Assembly: GCA_003864495.1 (NCBI GenBank)
Contig: ML133499.1
Location: forward strand, 1,364,001-1,428,000
Source of the DNA: Nemopilema nomurai
Taxonomy: Eukaryota > Cnidaria > Scyphozoa > Rhizostomeae > Rhizostomatidae
Length of the DNA: 64,000 nucleotides
Direction: 5' to 3'
Shown: piece after piece, positions 1-12,200 of the stretch
Position numbering within the stretch: the first letter of the stretch is position 1
Layout of the letters: each line of letters begins with the position of its first letter
Translations under genes and position numbers: made by a program
The notes under the pieces: model-generated
Told to the model about the DNA's origin: nothing
The model's input: the letters and a program-made list of their open reading frames with translations, nothing else
Databases searched by the model: none

Positions 1-1903
1 TTTGGCGTCGCTCGTTATGTTTTGATTTCAGTGATCAAAGATTACCGGTTATAGCGTCCTGGCAACCTACCAGAAAAAAATTATTTCAGCACAAACTAGA
101 GAAAATTTGTAGAAACTGAGAACTCTCTTGGCTGGCTTAGTTTAAAAGGCAATTTGTATAAAAGTGAAATGCAAGAGCTGTCCGAAATATTTTTTGACGC
201 TTATTGGGCGTGTGTCTCTTTATAAACACGGCCTGTGGTCGACCCGGATTTTATATATAAATTTTGATTAATAAGCTTTTTTTTAATCCACTGATCAACA
301 AAGACAATTGAAACTTCTATTTACCGAACATCCCCGTTCAGTTTTAGTGGTTTTTAAGAAACCTTGCTCATTGGTTTAACCGCAGCCATTTTAGCCGGTC
401 CTAGGAAAGAAATCTGAACCGGGTGTTCTGTTTGGAAAATGTTCTTTTTTGTTGGCAAACACATAAGCTACTTTATAACCAGCCAATTGTGATGGCTAAA
501 TGATATTACTTAGGCTTTTCATTATATACTTCTCAAATGTTAATTGATTTCTGATCAGCTTGCTGAAACTTCCACGTATCTTGTTATTCTATTGATATAG
601 GCCCATTCATAGACAAAGTAATTTCGCCATTATTTTAAATAACAAAAAGCACAATTTAGCACCTCTAAGGGATCATTTCTTCTGCATGTTGACTACTTTA
701 ACGAACTTTCTAATCTATGATATTAACCTAAAAGTTAATATCAGAGGTCAAATTCACTTTAAAAAGACGTAAAAATACAGTGATTCTGTTGGACAAAATT
801 GTGTTCCTTTGTATAATATTCACAAGCTTTAATCAAAGAAACATTCCTATTAAAAGTTATATGATAGCAAGACTAGCTTTTAAATAAAATATTAAAACAG
901 TGAAATATTAAAACTGTTTGTACAATTGAAACAGTGGTGAAGTCTTGAAGTTAAAACCATGTCTAACTGTTAGTACAGTACTTCATGAAAAGAGAATATT
1001 TTTTATTGGTTTTAGCTATCATATGTTATCTTAGGTAAACAAATTGAAACAAATGAAGGCAAGTGAAGTCAGTAGTTACTTCAGAAATTATCCTGTTGAA
1101 GTTGCTTAATTTGCCCTTTTAAGAAAAAAGGTTTGTTCTATCAACATCCTGCAAGAGAGATCTCTTTTATCAAAATCCTACTGGTCTGTTTCATCTGTTT
1201 CTCATGAACACTGAAAATCATAGCAGATAAATCATTACCTTACTTCAATATGCCCTGAAAAGGAAAAAAATATTGGTGTCATAGATAAATAGATAGCATG
1301 TTCTCTTTTAGAGTGGATACTTAAAAATAGATTTTTAGGGTGAAATAAAAACATTGCTGACAGCTTCACATATGATAGAAATTTTCATTATTTTTCAGAA
1401 GCAAAATAAAATCATTTTTTCAATAATAACACTGTATTAAAGGTGTCTACATTACCATTATGAAACAAGAGGTTGCACTCTAAAAAATAAATAGACTTTA
1501 GAAAGGAAAGGAATTGTGTTTATTTGAAGGCTTTAACTCCCCTTTATCTGACTGCATTCACTGTGCATTCTGTATATTTTAGATTTGGGTAAAAATCCTT
1601 TAATTTTGAAACACAGTCCAAATATATCCTTGCTACCCTTTTATGGGAGGAATAATCTTGACACCACTGCTGAATCAACTTTGAGCCAATTTTTCTTTAA
1701 TTGTTGCCTATTTGTTATGGTTAAAAGTTTTTCTGTAGAGTTTTGCTCATAGTATAATCACTGTTGTACAATTTTAAGCCTGTAAAATGCTGATTCTATT
1801 TAGGCAGCTACTGTTGATACTCAAATGTTATCCTTAGAGGTAAAACTGTGATCATTGTATGAAAAAAATTATGGTTCTTCTTTTGTGAGCATGTGCTTTG
1901 GGC
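1..1903. other. AT-rich stretch without a recognisable gene
   Basis: No exon with a recognisable protein match was seen on either strand. The first coding exon of the SLC37 gene (about 20 residues, ending with two bases of a split codon) should lie upstream of 3295. I could not identify it here, so it may sit in this stretch or before the window. Confidence 0.5.
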
Positions 1904-3217
1904 ATGGCTAGAAAAAGCGGAACTAGTTTTTGCATACTTAAAGTACTTTTTCCTCTGACACTCCTCAGAGTACGTAAACATCAGAAAATAACCAAAAACT
2001 GATGTTTGCAAACATCAGGAAATAACAAAAAACAAATGTTTTGCATAGTCTGGAAGTGTCAGACAAAAAAGTACTTTAAGTAAGCAGTCAATGCTGGGAA
2101 TAAAATGGTAGGGGTGCGACGAATCACACTCCTTGTGGTGGCGAGGCGTGCAATGGTGTGCAATTACTTGCCGGCGTGCAATGGTGTGCAAGTACTTAAT
2201 AGCATAAAGAAAGCTGTATATAAGAAAACATAAGACAAGGCTAGTCCAATCGATACACTTTTCTTAAACAAGCTTTAGAATTGTCAAATCCAACATATTT
2301 AGAAGACCATATTAACAATGTTGGATCACCCGACCACCTCATCCAACACTTTTGGCTCTGCGCAACGTGTTACAACATTCGTGTAAACGATCAGTTTATA
2401 CTTTTAGCCTCTCCCTTGAAAGCGATGCAGGCGTTAATCTCCTCTTTGAACTTCCTGCGGAGAAATCTTTTTTTCGAAGACAAGGATTCGCAAAGCAAAG
2501 CGCGTCGAGCTGAATTTCTATTAGCGTTCTGGAGGCACAAACAAGTTCTTGGGATATTACGGTCATTCTATATAAATATCGAAAGGGAATAAAACAGAAG
2601 TTTGGAGAGTCTAGTAGATAAATTGAAAGAATTGATAGCACCTATCTGCGCTAGTCTTTGTGCCTACAAACGTTTTTCCTTTCGTTATGAAGTTATCTTT
2701 TTCGTTTTGACACCACGGCAATAACCAAAGCACCTTCTGTGTCACCACCATCGTAAAATGAAGAAAAATAATACTAAGTCGTTAGTTTTGACTCATTGTG
2801 TAAAAGGGTACATCAATAAGCCAAAGATGACAAATAAAGTCCGTCCGTTGAAGCTGATCAGTTTTAACTGACCGCGTATTTCAGCCATGTAACACGGAAA
2901 ACGGAAACCAGCATATCATAACAACTGTCCCTATGAAGTTCAAGCTTGTCGTATTTTGCATTGAAGGTCGATAGAGCGACGACTATCCTGCTTCTTAAGG
3001 AAATTATAATATTCTCCAAACTTCGTTGAGGTATGATAAAAGCACAAAATTGAGCAATATTGATCACTCTAGAATGAAATGTTCAGATTGTTTGTGGCGT
3101 GCGATAAACTGCACTGCTGGGCAATGGAAGGCGTGTGCAAAGGCGTGGGCGTGCGATCGCACGCCATTCCCAGCATTGACTGAGTATGCGAAAACTAGTT
3201 CAACTTTTTCTAGCCAT
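1904..3217. repeat. imperfect inverted-repeat element, possible non-autonomous DNA transposon
   Basis: The left end (from 1904, ATGGCTAGAAAAAG) matches the reverse complement of the right end (to 3217, CTTTTTCTAGCCAT). The match continues inward through a shared ACTAGTT core, a GCATA step and CAGTCAATGCTGGG (2085-2098 against 3169-3182). The left arm is interrupted by the small MITE at 1937-2080. A 103-codon open frame at 2281-2592 lies inside but resembles no transposase I know and has no ATG at its start. No clear target-site duplication was seen at the outer ends. Confidence 0.45.
1937..2080. mobile_element. 144-bp MITE with TA target duplication
   Basis: Terminal inverted repeats of 25 bp (1937-1961 and 2056-2080) begin CTTAAAGTAC and differ at 2 positions. 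The element is flanked by TA on both sides (1935-1936, 2081-2082). The other arm of the surrounding inverted repeat lacks this segment, so it acts as an approximate empty site. The interior has a perfect 20-bp palindrome (1999-2018) and a short direct repeat. A TA duplication is typical of the Tc1/mariner and PIF/Harbinger superfamilies; which one mobilised it cannot be told. Confidence 0.7.
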
Positions 3218-3294
3218 TATGAGGATCTTCTTTTCCACATTTTACAATAAGTCTAGCATATTTTGCTAAACATTTCTTTGTATACCTCTTCCAG

Positions 3295-6200
3295 GTATAA
3301 GGCATTGGTCTTGTTTCTCACCTTTTTGGCATACACCTCTTACCATCTTGCTAAAAGGCCAATTAGTGATGTGAAGGTAAATAAAGTAGATATTTTTTTT
3401 AATTTTCCATTTATATGTACTTGAGTATGTGCACAGGTCAAATTAACTTTTAATACTAGAGGGAATCGAAAATTGTTTTTGTAAATAGATATTATCTTAC
3501 TTTTGTTTCTTCAATTATAGATTGTGAGAGCTTTAGTACTTCTCCTCACAATGCTTCTGCTAGAGAAGAAATTCCAGGGCCCATAGGACCCTAATGGCCA
3601 CTTTCCAAAGAAGAACATCTTCTGCATTTTTTGATGCAATGCTTAAAACCAAACCCCAATCAATCCTGTTTTGTGAATTTTGATATTTCAGGGTTCTATT
3701 CTCAAATATTATTTGAACACTGCAAAGACTTGCTACATATATATATATATAATATATATATATATATTGATTTCTAAGCCATAAGATTGCCATATATCTT
3801 TCTTTCCAGGGAACATGGAATCCAAACTGTACAGTCAAAACAGTGAATAACACATGTGATGCTTGGAAGCCCTTCAGTAAGTGTATCAAAATTGAATTTT
3901 TATTATTTGGTCCTCTAAAGCTTTGGAAGGCACTAGGATTTTTATAATTCATTAGTGGCTCATTGTCAATGAAAGCAGAAGTCAGGAAACAGAAGTAAAA
4001 GTAGTTTGCCATATTGTATTGAATAAGAAAAGCAAAGTAATTCTAGATTCCTGTTGAATTATATAGATTTAAAATATGGAAAGCTGGCTAACTTCTCTTC
4101 TCAACCATCCACCATTCTCAACCAAAATTTCGACAGTGTTAACAGATGATCACTTTTGCAAAGTATGTTAAGCTTTGTTATTTAATGTAGCGCGGCCTTT
4201 AGTCCGATAAATAAAAAGAATGGTGAAGGTTCTTTGTTAGCAAAAAATTTTGGTTTGCGATGGTGCCAGGAGATTGTACAGAAAATGAGGTAAAAAAGTT
4301 AGTTGACGTTTCCCATTATTTCTTGCCCACGAGAAATAATCTCTAATGGATCTAAGACATTGCTAATGTAAATATATATAAAATCAGAAAAAAAATTTCT
4401 CTTGCCATCTATAATTTGGTGGCCAACAACCTCGCGACTTGTTCGAAGGCCTAATAATCCCGTTTCCCGTTTTGAGCTCGTCACAGAAAAATATGTCGTT
4501 TCATCATCTGTAATAACTAAGATAAGACAGGTCTTTTAGAATTTTAGTGCCAATATCATTATTCATCCAATTTAAAACCTGCAGTACTAGAATGATCTCA
4601 GCATCTCCAGAAACTTCCAGGACCTTCAGTTCCATGACGAGTCTGGAATATTCTCGTAGTGCTATTGTTCATTTGAGCCAATCAGGTGTGGGCTTATTGT
4701 TCGGTCGCTCGATTCAGCCAATCACAGTGTAGGTTGCATAATGTATTCGAAGAATTTCTGGAAAACATTTCGCGGGAATTCTCGAAAGTTCCTGGGGAAA
4801 AAATCAGCTGTATAAAAAGGCGACAACCGAATTCAGTGGCAGAATTGCGATCGAAAAGAGCAAAAGTCGAAAAACACGAGGAACAACCAACAGAGGGATT
4901 TTGCAGCATTTGTAATTCAGAGAAGAAATAGGACAGGAAAATGCCGAAAGCAGTTGGAATCGATTTGGGAACTACCTACTCTTGTGTAGGGGTTTTTCAA
5001 CATGGGAAAGTGGAGATCATTGCAAATGATCAAGGCAACATAACGACACCGAGTTACGTTGCCTTCAATGACAGTGAAAGGCTCATCGGAGATGCTGCCA
5101 AGAATCAAGTGGCCTTGAACCCAGAAAACACAATCTTCGATGCGAAGAGGCTGATTGGAAGACGCTTCAATGATTCCACAGTGCAAGAGGACATGAGGCA
5201 CTGGCCTTTCAACGTGGTAAACGACAATAGCAAGCCCAAGCTGAAGGCAATCTACAAGGGAGAGCAGAAATCCTTCTTTCCAGAGGAAATCTCTTCTATG
5301 GTTCTCACCAAAATGAAAGAAACAGCAGAGTCGTATCTCGGCGAGAAAGTTAAGGATGTCGTAATAACAGTTCCAGCTTACTTCAACGACTCACAGAGGC
5401 AAGCAACGAAAGACGCAGGAACAATAGCCGGCCTAAATGTTTTGAGAATTATCAACGAACCGACTGCAGCAGCAATTGCCTACGGACTAGACAAAGGATG
5501 CACGAAGGAAAAGAACGTACTAATTTTCGACTTGGGTGGGGGCACGTTCGATGTCTCCATACTCAGCATTGAGGACGGCGTGTTCGAGGTGAAATCGACT
5601 GGAGGAAATACTCATCTGGGTGGTGAAGACTTTGACAATCGCGTTGTAGACCATTTTGTGAAGGAATTCAAACGCAAGTACAAGAAGGACATCAGTGGGA
5701 ACAAGAGGGCTCTGCGGAGGCTGCGAACTGCGTGCGAGAGGCTGAAGAGGGCGCTGTCGTCAGCAACTCAGGCAAACATCGAAGTCGACTCTCTCTTCGA
5801 AGGCATCGACTTTTATTCGTCGTTAACAAGAGCACGCTTCGAAGAACTCAACGCAGATCTGTTCCGCGCGACGCTGGAACCAGTAGGGAAGGCGTTGAAG
5901 GACGCCCAGTTAAGCAAGGGGCAAATCGATGATATTGTTTTGGTTGGAGGATCGACGCGGATTCCCAAGGTGCAAAAGATGTTGAGTGACTTCTTCAACG
6001 GCAAAGAGCTTTGCAAGGGAATCAACCCAGACGAGGCTGTTGCATACGGAGCGGCAGTTCAGGCCGCCATCTTGAGTGGAGAGAAAGACGAGGGGGTCAA
6101 GGATCTGTTGGTGATTGACGTGGCCCCCCTGTCTCTTGGGATCGAGACGGCTGGCGGAGTAATGACGACGTTGATCAAGCGGAGCACAGCCATCCCTACG

Positions 6201-9200
6201 AAGAAGACGGAGACGTTCACCACCTACGCCGACAACCAACCTGCAGTCACCATCCAGGTGTACGAGGGAGAGAGGGCAATGACGAAGGACAACCACCCTC
6301 TTGGGCGGTTCGATTTGACGGGGATTCCTCCAGCACCAAGGGGAGTGCCGAAAATCGACGTAACCTTCGACATTGACGCAAACGGAATACTTAACGTGAC
6401 TGCAGTGGAAAAGAGCACAGGAAAAAACAGCAAAATAACGATAACAAACGACAAAGGAAGATTGTCCTCGGAAGAAGTGGAGAGGATGGTGCAGGATGCA
6501 GACAAGTTCAAGGAGGAAGATGAGAGACAGCGAGAAAAGGTGCAGGCGAAGAATAACTTGGAAAGCTATGTTTTCAACGTGAAGAGCACGATGGAAGATG
6601 GGAATGTAGCCAGCAAGACCTCGCAAGAAGATAAGGACAGAGTTTTGACAAAGTGCAAGGAGGTCATTGATTGGCTGGATAGGAACCAATCAGCAGACAA
6701 GGACGAGTTTGAACATCAGCAGAAAGAGTTAGAAAGCGTGGCTAGGCCAGTTATCACGAACTTGTACAGCACTGGGGGACCTGGTGGGGTGCCAGGGGAA
6801 TACCCCACTTCCAATGGACCAACCGTTGAAGAGGTGGATTAAGCACCTCATCATGATTTCGTCGTAAAGGACTTGAGTATTTTGTAGGATAGCAGCTGAA
6901 ATATTTGTTATTATGCACTGAATTAATTTGATCTCAAATATTATTATTGTTAAATCGTTTGCTATTGTTTACAATGTTTTTGTAGTTGTGTTGTCTGTTT
7001 AGTGATAATAGTAATTCATATTGTAGAGTAGCTTGAAGTAACATGAATTGAATGTGCTGTTTATGCTTTCAAGATGGTGTTTATCTCTTAAAGCTTTTTC
7101 TACTTTTGTCTTTTACTAATGAAAGGGTCAAGTGAATGTTGGTGATCTAAAATCCATTGCTAAACTTTCTGGTATCAGCAAGACTTTGGCCAGAAGTACT
7201 TTAACGTAAGATGGGTGTTCAAAGAAATCAAGCAGTCTCTTCGGGAGTTTTGAAAGTTATAGGTTAGAGTCGACAGATTTATCAAGGGGTCTAGTGGGAA
7301 AGCTTCGATAAAATAAATCAGGAGGTTGGAATAAAAAGAGATAATAAAAATGTGAGTTGGATTGCAAAGAAAAATAGATTGGCAAAGAAAAGTTGATCTT
7401 ACAAAAGAACATGCGCTTTCTTGTCGGTTTCTATACTGTTTGTTGCATTTCTCTGAGGGTTCTGCTTGATGCATACTACAGTGAAATAAGTAAAGATATA
7501 ATGTCAATAAGAAAACATATATCAAGGGATTTGAATAACACGGGGAAATTGGGGAAATGTTCAAAGTCCAATAACTGTGTAGTGATCCTTTTTGTTCTAT
7601 CGCAACCTGGTTTGTAAACAAACCAATTTCGTTATTTTCTAATTGCTATTTTGTTGATAGACTTTTGATTATCTTATATTTGAATATCTTATATTTGAAT
7701 ATCTTATATTTGAATATCTTAGATTTAGGTCAAGTGCAGAGTTGATGCATGACTTGTTAATATTAACTTTTTTCGGTATCCAGGGCTTGAACACAAAATT
7801 ACCTTGTGTCGGAGTTTTAGTCTACCAGGCTAGGGCTAGAGGACATTCATTATTTACGAAAAATATGGACAATATTGTTTTTATTGATAGAATAAGTTCT
7901 TCGAGATGTCATCTACACCTTCTTGTATAGGTTGCACTTATGATGAATTAGAGCTGATTTAGATTCTGGAATCCTCAGTGACTTTTTGGCACCTGCTTAT
8001 CTGGAATAGGTTAGACAGTGTAATATAACATTGGTTCCATTTTGAACCATTCTCAATGGCGCAGTTACGCCTACCGTTTACACGGGACGTGTCAGAGCTG
8101 TTCCAAATGGCATTTTAGCCGTACCAACGCGGGATTGCATTGAAGAAATGTTCTGTTTAGAGCTTGTGTAGAACCCTTATTCTTGGTCCTCACCTCGAAT
8201 ACAGATAGAAATATTACTAGCCATCTTTAATGTCGTAGCATAGTTTACATGATTATCATAATCAGTTAATGCTTTATTTCACTGTTCTGTTAACGTGGGA
8301 GTGAATAACTTGATCAATTGATCAGAACTAATATGATCAAAATCATGTTTCTATGACTATAATTATTTCTATGATAGAAATAATACTAACAATCTTCATT
8401 ATCAATCAAAAATATTCAGGAAGATCACAGACGATCGATGTAGAGTTTGGTTAGAATGAATCGTTCTCTATAAACGTGTTTGCGTTCTCTTTACAGCGGA
8501 CAGAGAGTTAAGCAAAGAATTATTCGCGGCTCTCGATTCAGCCTTTCTCTACACCTATGCCTTGACCATGCTGTTCAGGTGGGTGATTTTCTTCGTTCGT
8601 CGTATCATATACATAAATCTAAGAATCTAATTTAAGGTTGTAATCTAAGATTCTAAATCTTATCTAATCTCATGAATCTAAGTAAGGATGCGCTGTATTA
8701 ATCAATTGTATCGTGTCTTTGTGTGTGTGGAAAAGATGCGCGCGCTAGTTTGATGTCTGAAAACTGTTTGGACAAGAAAAGTGATTTCTTTGTTAAAAAT
8801 TTCCTATATTTGTTGATGGTTCTTTGAATTTGACTCCCGAATAACAAAGCCATTAATTTCTGCTTTTCAGCCACGAGTCATCATATGGCTTGTTATACTG
8901 AAGCCATGTTTTCTTTGACTAAATGTGTTCCTACCAATCAAAAAAGTCAATGATTTTTTTGCCAATATGAAGTAGTACAATATGAAGGACGTAGAACACA
9001 TGTTCTGCTGTTCTGTCCATTTTTGAAATCGGTTCTCATCATTGTTAGGTTGCATGCAGCGACTCATTTATACCTTCTCGTCAACGCATTATTTAGTCTT
9101 GCCATGCTGGAAGTTAATGGCTAGGCCATTTTGTATCGTTGTGAATGTAGCCCTTATGTTTCCCCCCTTAATGCCTTCGCAGTGGATACATTGCTGAGCA

Positions 9201-12200
9201 TACCAGTCTCCGCCTGTACCTTGGATCTGGAATGGTGATGACGGGGGTTTTCACTTGTCTCTTTGGCATGGCCTACTTCTGGAACATCCATTCCATAATC
9301 TATTTCATAGGGATGCAGGTTAGTTCCATTTTGCATATCAACTCATCGCTTGAATTAATACCATTACATTGATCAAATTGGAAGCAGAAAAACACTAAAT
9401 GTTTGTTTGCTATATATTTATTTATTTATTTATTTATTTATATATATTTATTTGTGAGCACCACAGAACGCCATCCACTCTTATCTCAATTTCTCTTTTA
9501 ACTAATTCTAAGCAAATCTCTGCTAGAAAGCTGGTAGCAAGTAGTTAAATTTAATGATTTATGTAGCTTACTAAGGGAGTTTTAGAAAATTGTGCAAGTT
9601 TAAAATACTATTAATTTAAAATTGATTTTATAGCCTAGTGAAGAATTGGCAGTTAGTAACTGTTATTTGATGGACTTTGATTGTTATCTTTTGTTGTAAA
9701 GTATTTGGTGCATTTTTTCATCCAATTTTCACCCTAAGCGTCCCTGTCTAATGACATTGGATGTTTGTGACGAATCGTGGATTCATGCAATCAGTTTTTG
9801 ACACTGATTAGTACTTCGATTATTAGCCACCTCATTCTAATTAATCTGTTAAAGTCTTTTTATCATCAACATCATCTCAATTTTTTGATTAATATTTATT
9901 CGATATCTTCTAAAATTTTGATGAATTTTTATTCTGTTGTTGTAGATCATAACCGGTATATTTCAGGTAAGATTTATTTTAAATATTCAGAATATTTCGA
10001 TACCAGATGTGTTTTACCGCTTGCAAAGACAAGGCCTAAGAATTCTCGTTATGGTAATTTAAAAAATAGCATTTATTTAAAGTAATATAATGAGATCGAT
10101 AATGATGCATTTCATATTACCATAGATAGTTGTTTTGATAGTGAAACTTTATTTACAACGATACGATAATAATTATGACCTTTTGTACATTTTTTTGTCA
10201 AATAATGTTTTTTAATATAATTATATTATCATACATGGCTTGATTTGAACCTTGAATAAGAAATTCAGTCCTGTTTAGTACTGAGCATTAACTTTTTACG
10301 TGAGAAGTTAAACTGATCGCTTGTTTGATGACTTTGCTTTGCTGAGATTTCAAATATAGAAAGACTGACACAAAATGTTTTGTCTGTGTTTGCCCTTGGT
10401 ACTCTAGCAGTTGGTTTTTCTTCATTTGTAAACCAGAGGTTGTTAGGTTAGTACGAAAAACGAATAACTGAGGCTTGTTTAAAATGCATCTAATGTTTAT
10501 TTAGGCAACTGGTTGGCCATGTGTTGTTGCTGCTGTTGGCAACTGGTTTGGCGAAGGCAGGTAAGAACACTTCATTCGAATGGGATTTTATTTCAGTTTA
10601 GGAATCTTAATCGAAGAAAAACTCAAACAGATTAGTTGATTTAAAGCTGAAATTGATCAAACGAAAATGATTCGCTTTATCTTAAGAGTTGCGGCACAAT
10701 TAGTGTATACGTGGACAAGTGCTTCGCGGTTAAGAACTTCATGGCAACTTAAAATATTTCGCATGTGTTTGAATCTTTTCTCCTAGGCGCGGCCTGATCA
10801 TGGGAATATGGAACTCCCACGTGTCCGTTGGAAACATTGTCGGCTCCGCAGTGGCTGGAATCTGGTCAGGTGACGAATGGTACGCATTGCTATTATCTGT
10901 TCCTGATGAACCAGGGGGTTCCTCATTCAACGCAAAAATGTCGCTATTTTCATGCCTCACGGCTTCGCTATCATTCCTTTAAAAGTCATTTTATCTATAC
11001 ACTTCTGTTAAATTTCCTATAATTCACTATTATAATTGTATTTCATTTTATTTTGCCCTAATTAGTGATTTATCATTTCTATTTTCGAAAAGGTAGTTAA
11101 GTATGCTAAAGTCACGCGCCCACTGTTTATCAAAATTATGATACTTTATCATTTCTCCCTTGGTTTGTCGCCTTAAATTTCTAATTAAGATAAAAGTGAG
11201 GATGTCATTTTTCTTTTTCTTGAAATCCCTTTTTATGGTCAAAGCTTTATTGGTTTTTCATTCGTTATATTTTTTAATTTCTCTCATCATTATTCAATTT
11301 TCTAAAATCTTGTATCAACTATCAATTCCTATTCAACGTCCGATAATATCCGTCTAATGCCTTTTTGGGAAACATAGCTGTTATTGTTATCACATGTAAT
11401 ATCACGTGAGCATTTCCATACCCATCAATACTTCTTGTCAGACAGTTGTCATTGTCCTAGAAGGCTTCTAACTCTCGTTTCCTTTAAGGGGCTGGTCTTT
11501 CATCGTTCCTGGTATAACTATCTCTGTTGTTGGAATCATAATGATGTTGTTTCTCGTCAGTCGTAAGTAGAACTCTTTTCCACTTTATCCGGTCTTCTGC
11601 TATCATTACACTGAAGAGAACAAATCACATAATGTTTTTTGATATATATTTATTGATGAGCAGAACAGAACACTATCCAGCCCTATCCCTAACTTCATAT
11701 CTAAACTAATTCTAAGCATGTCTCTACCAGAGAGCTGATAACGAGTAGTTTATTATTATGATAAAATATTACGGCCTAGATTGACAGTTCTACAGAGGCC
11801 TTTATTGCAGTTTTCGCACTAGATGTTTTAATCAAGCTTTTATCTTCTTAATCCTCCATCGGATCGCCATGTATGCCCCCAATTTACTTCACCAAGTTTC
11901 CTTCCATACCAAGACAACTTTGTTATATTTGCACCAAGCCATGATGGCGCGTATATTTGCAAAGTAAGATTTGTTGACAGTCCTTCTTTGAACAGAAACT
12001 GGCCAATCGCTGTTGATGATTCCGTTACATCCGATATGCCCAAGGTTGTTGCTGCTGTACGATCTAGCAGTTATGACCTTTCCCATAACTCCCACTGCCA
12101 GAACGGCGAGAGCTAGTGGGGACAGTTGCCCCCCCCCCCAACCCCGAAACATGAATGCCCTCATTTTTACATACACATTTTTATCCTTGGGTAGGAAACC

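Noticed and set aside
2281..2592. A 103-codon frame inside the inverted-repeat element
   Set aside because: No ATG at its start and no transposase motif seen; kept only as a remark in the element entry.
3560..4012. A 150-codon open frame on the minus strand
   Set aside because: It overlaps a confirmed SLC37 exon and an AT microsatellite, and its peptide contains an Ile/Tyr run from that microsatellite.
5910..6689. A 259-codon open frame on the minus strand
   Set aside because: It is the antisense shadow of the HSP70 coding sequence and shows no independent gene features.
10787..10869. SLC37 exon ending at the first GT (10870)
   Set aside because: This donor puts the next exon (11489) out of frame. 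The donor at 10880 restores the frame and yields [12 protein letters not shown], which matches the family.
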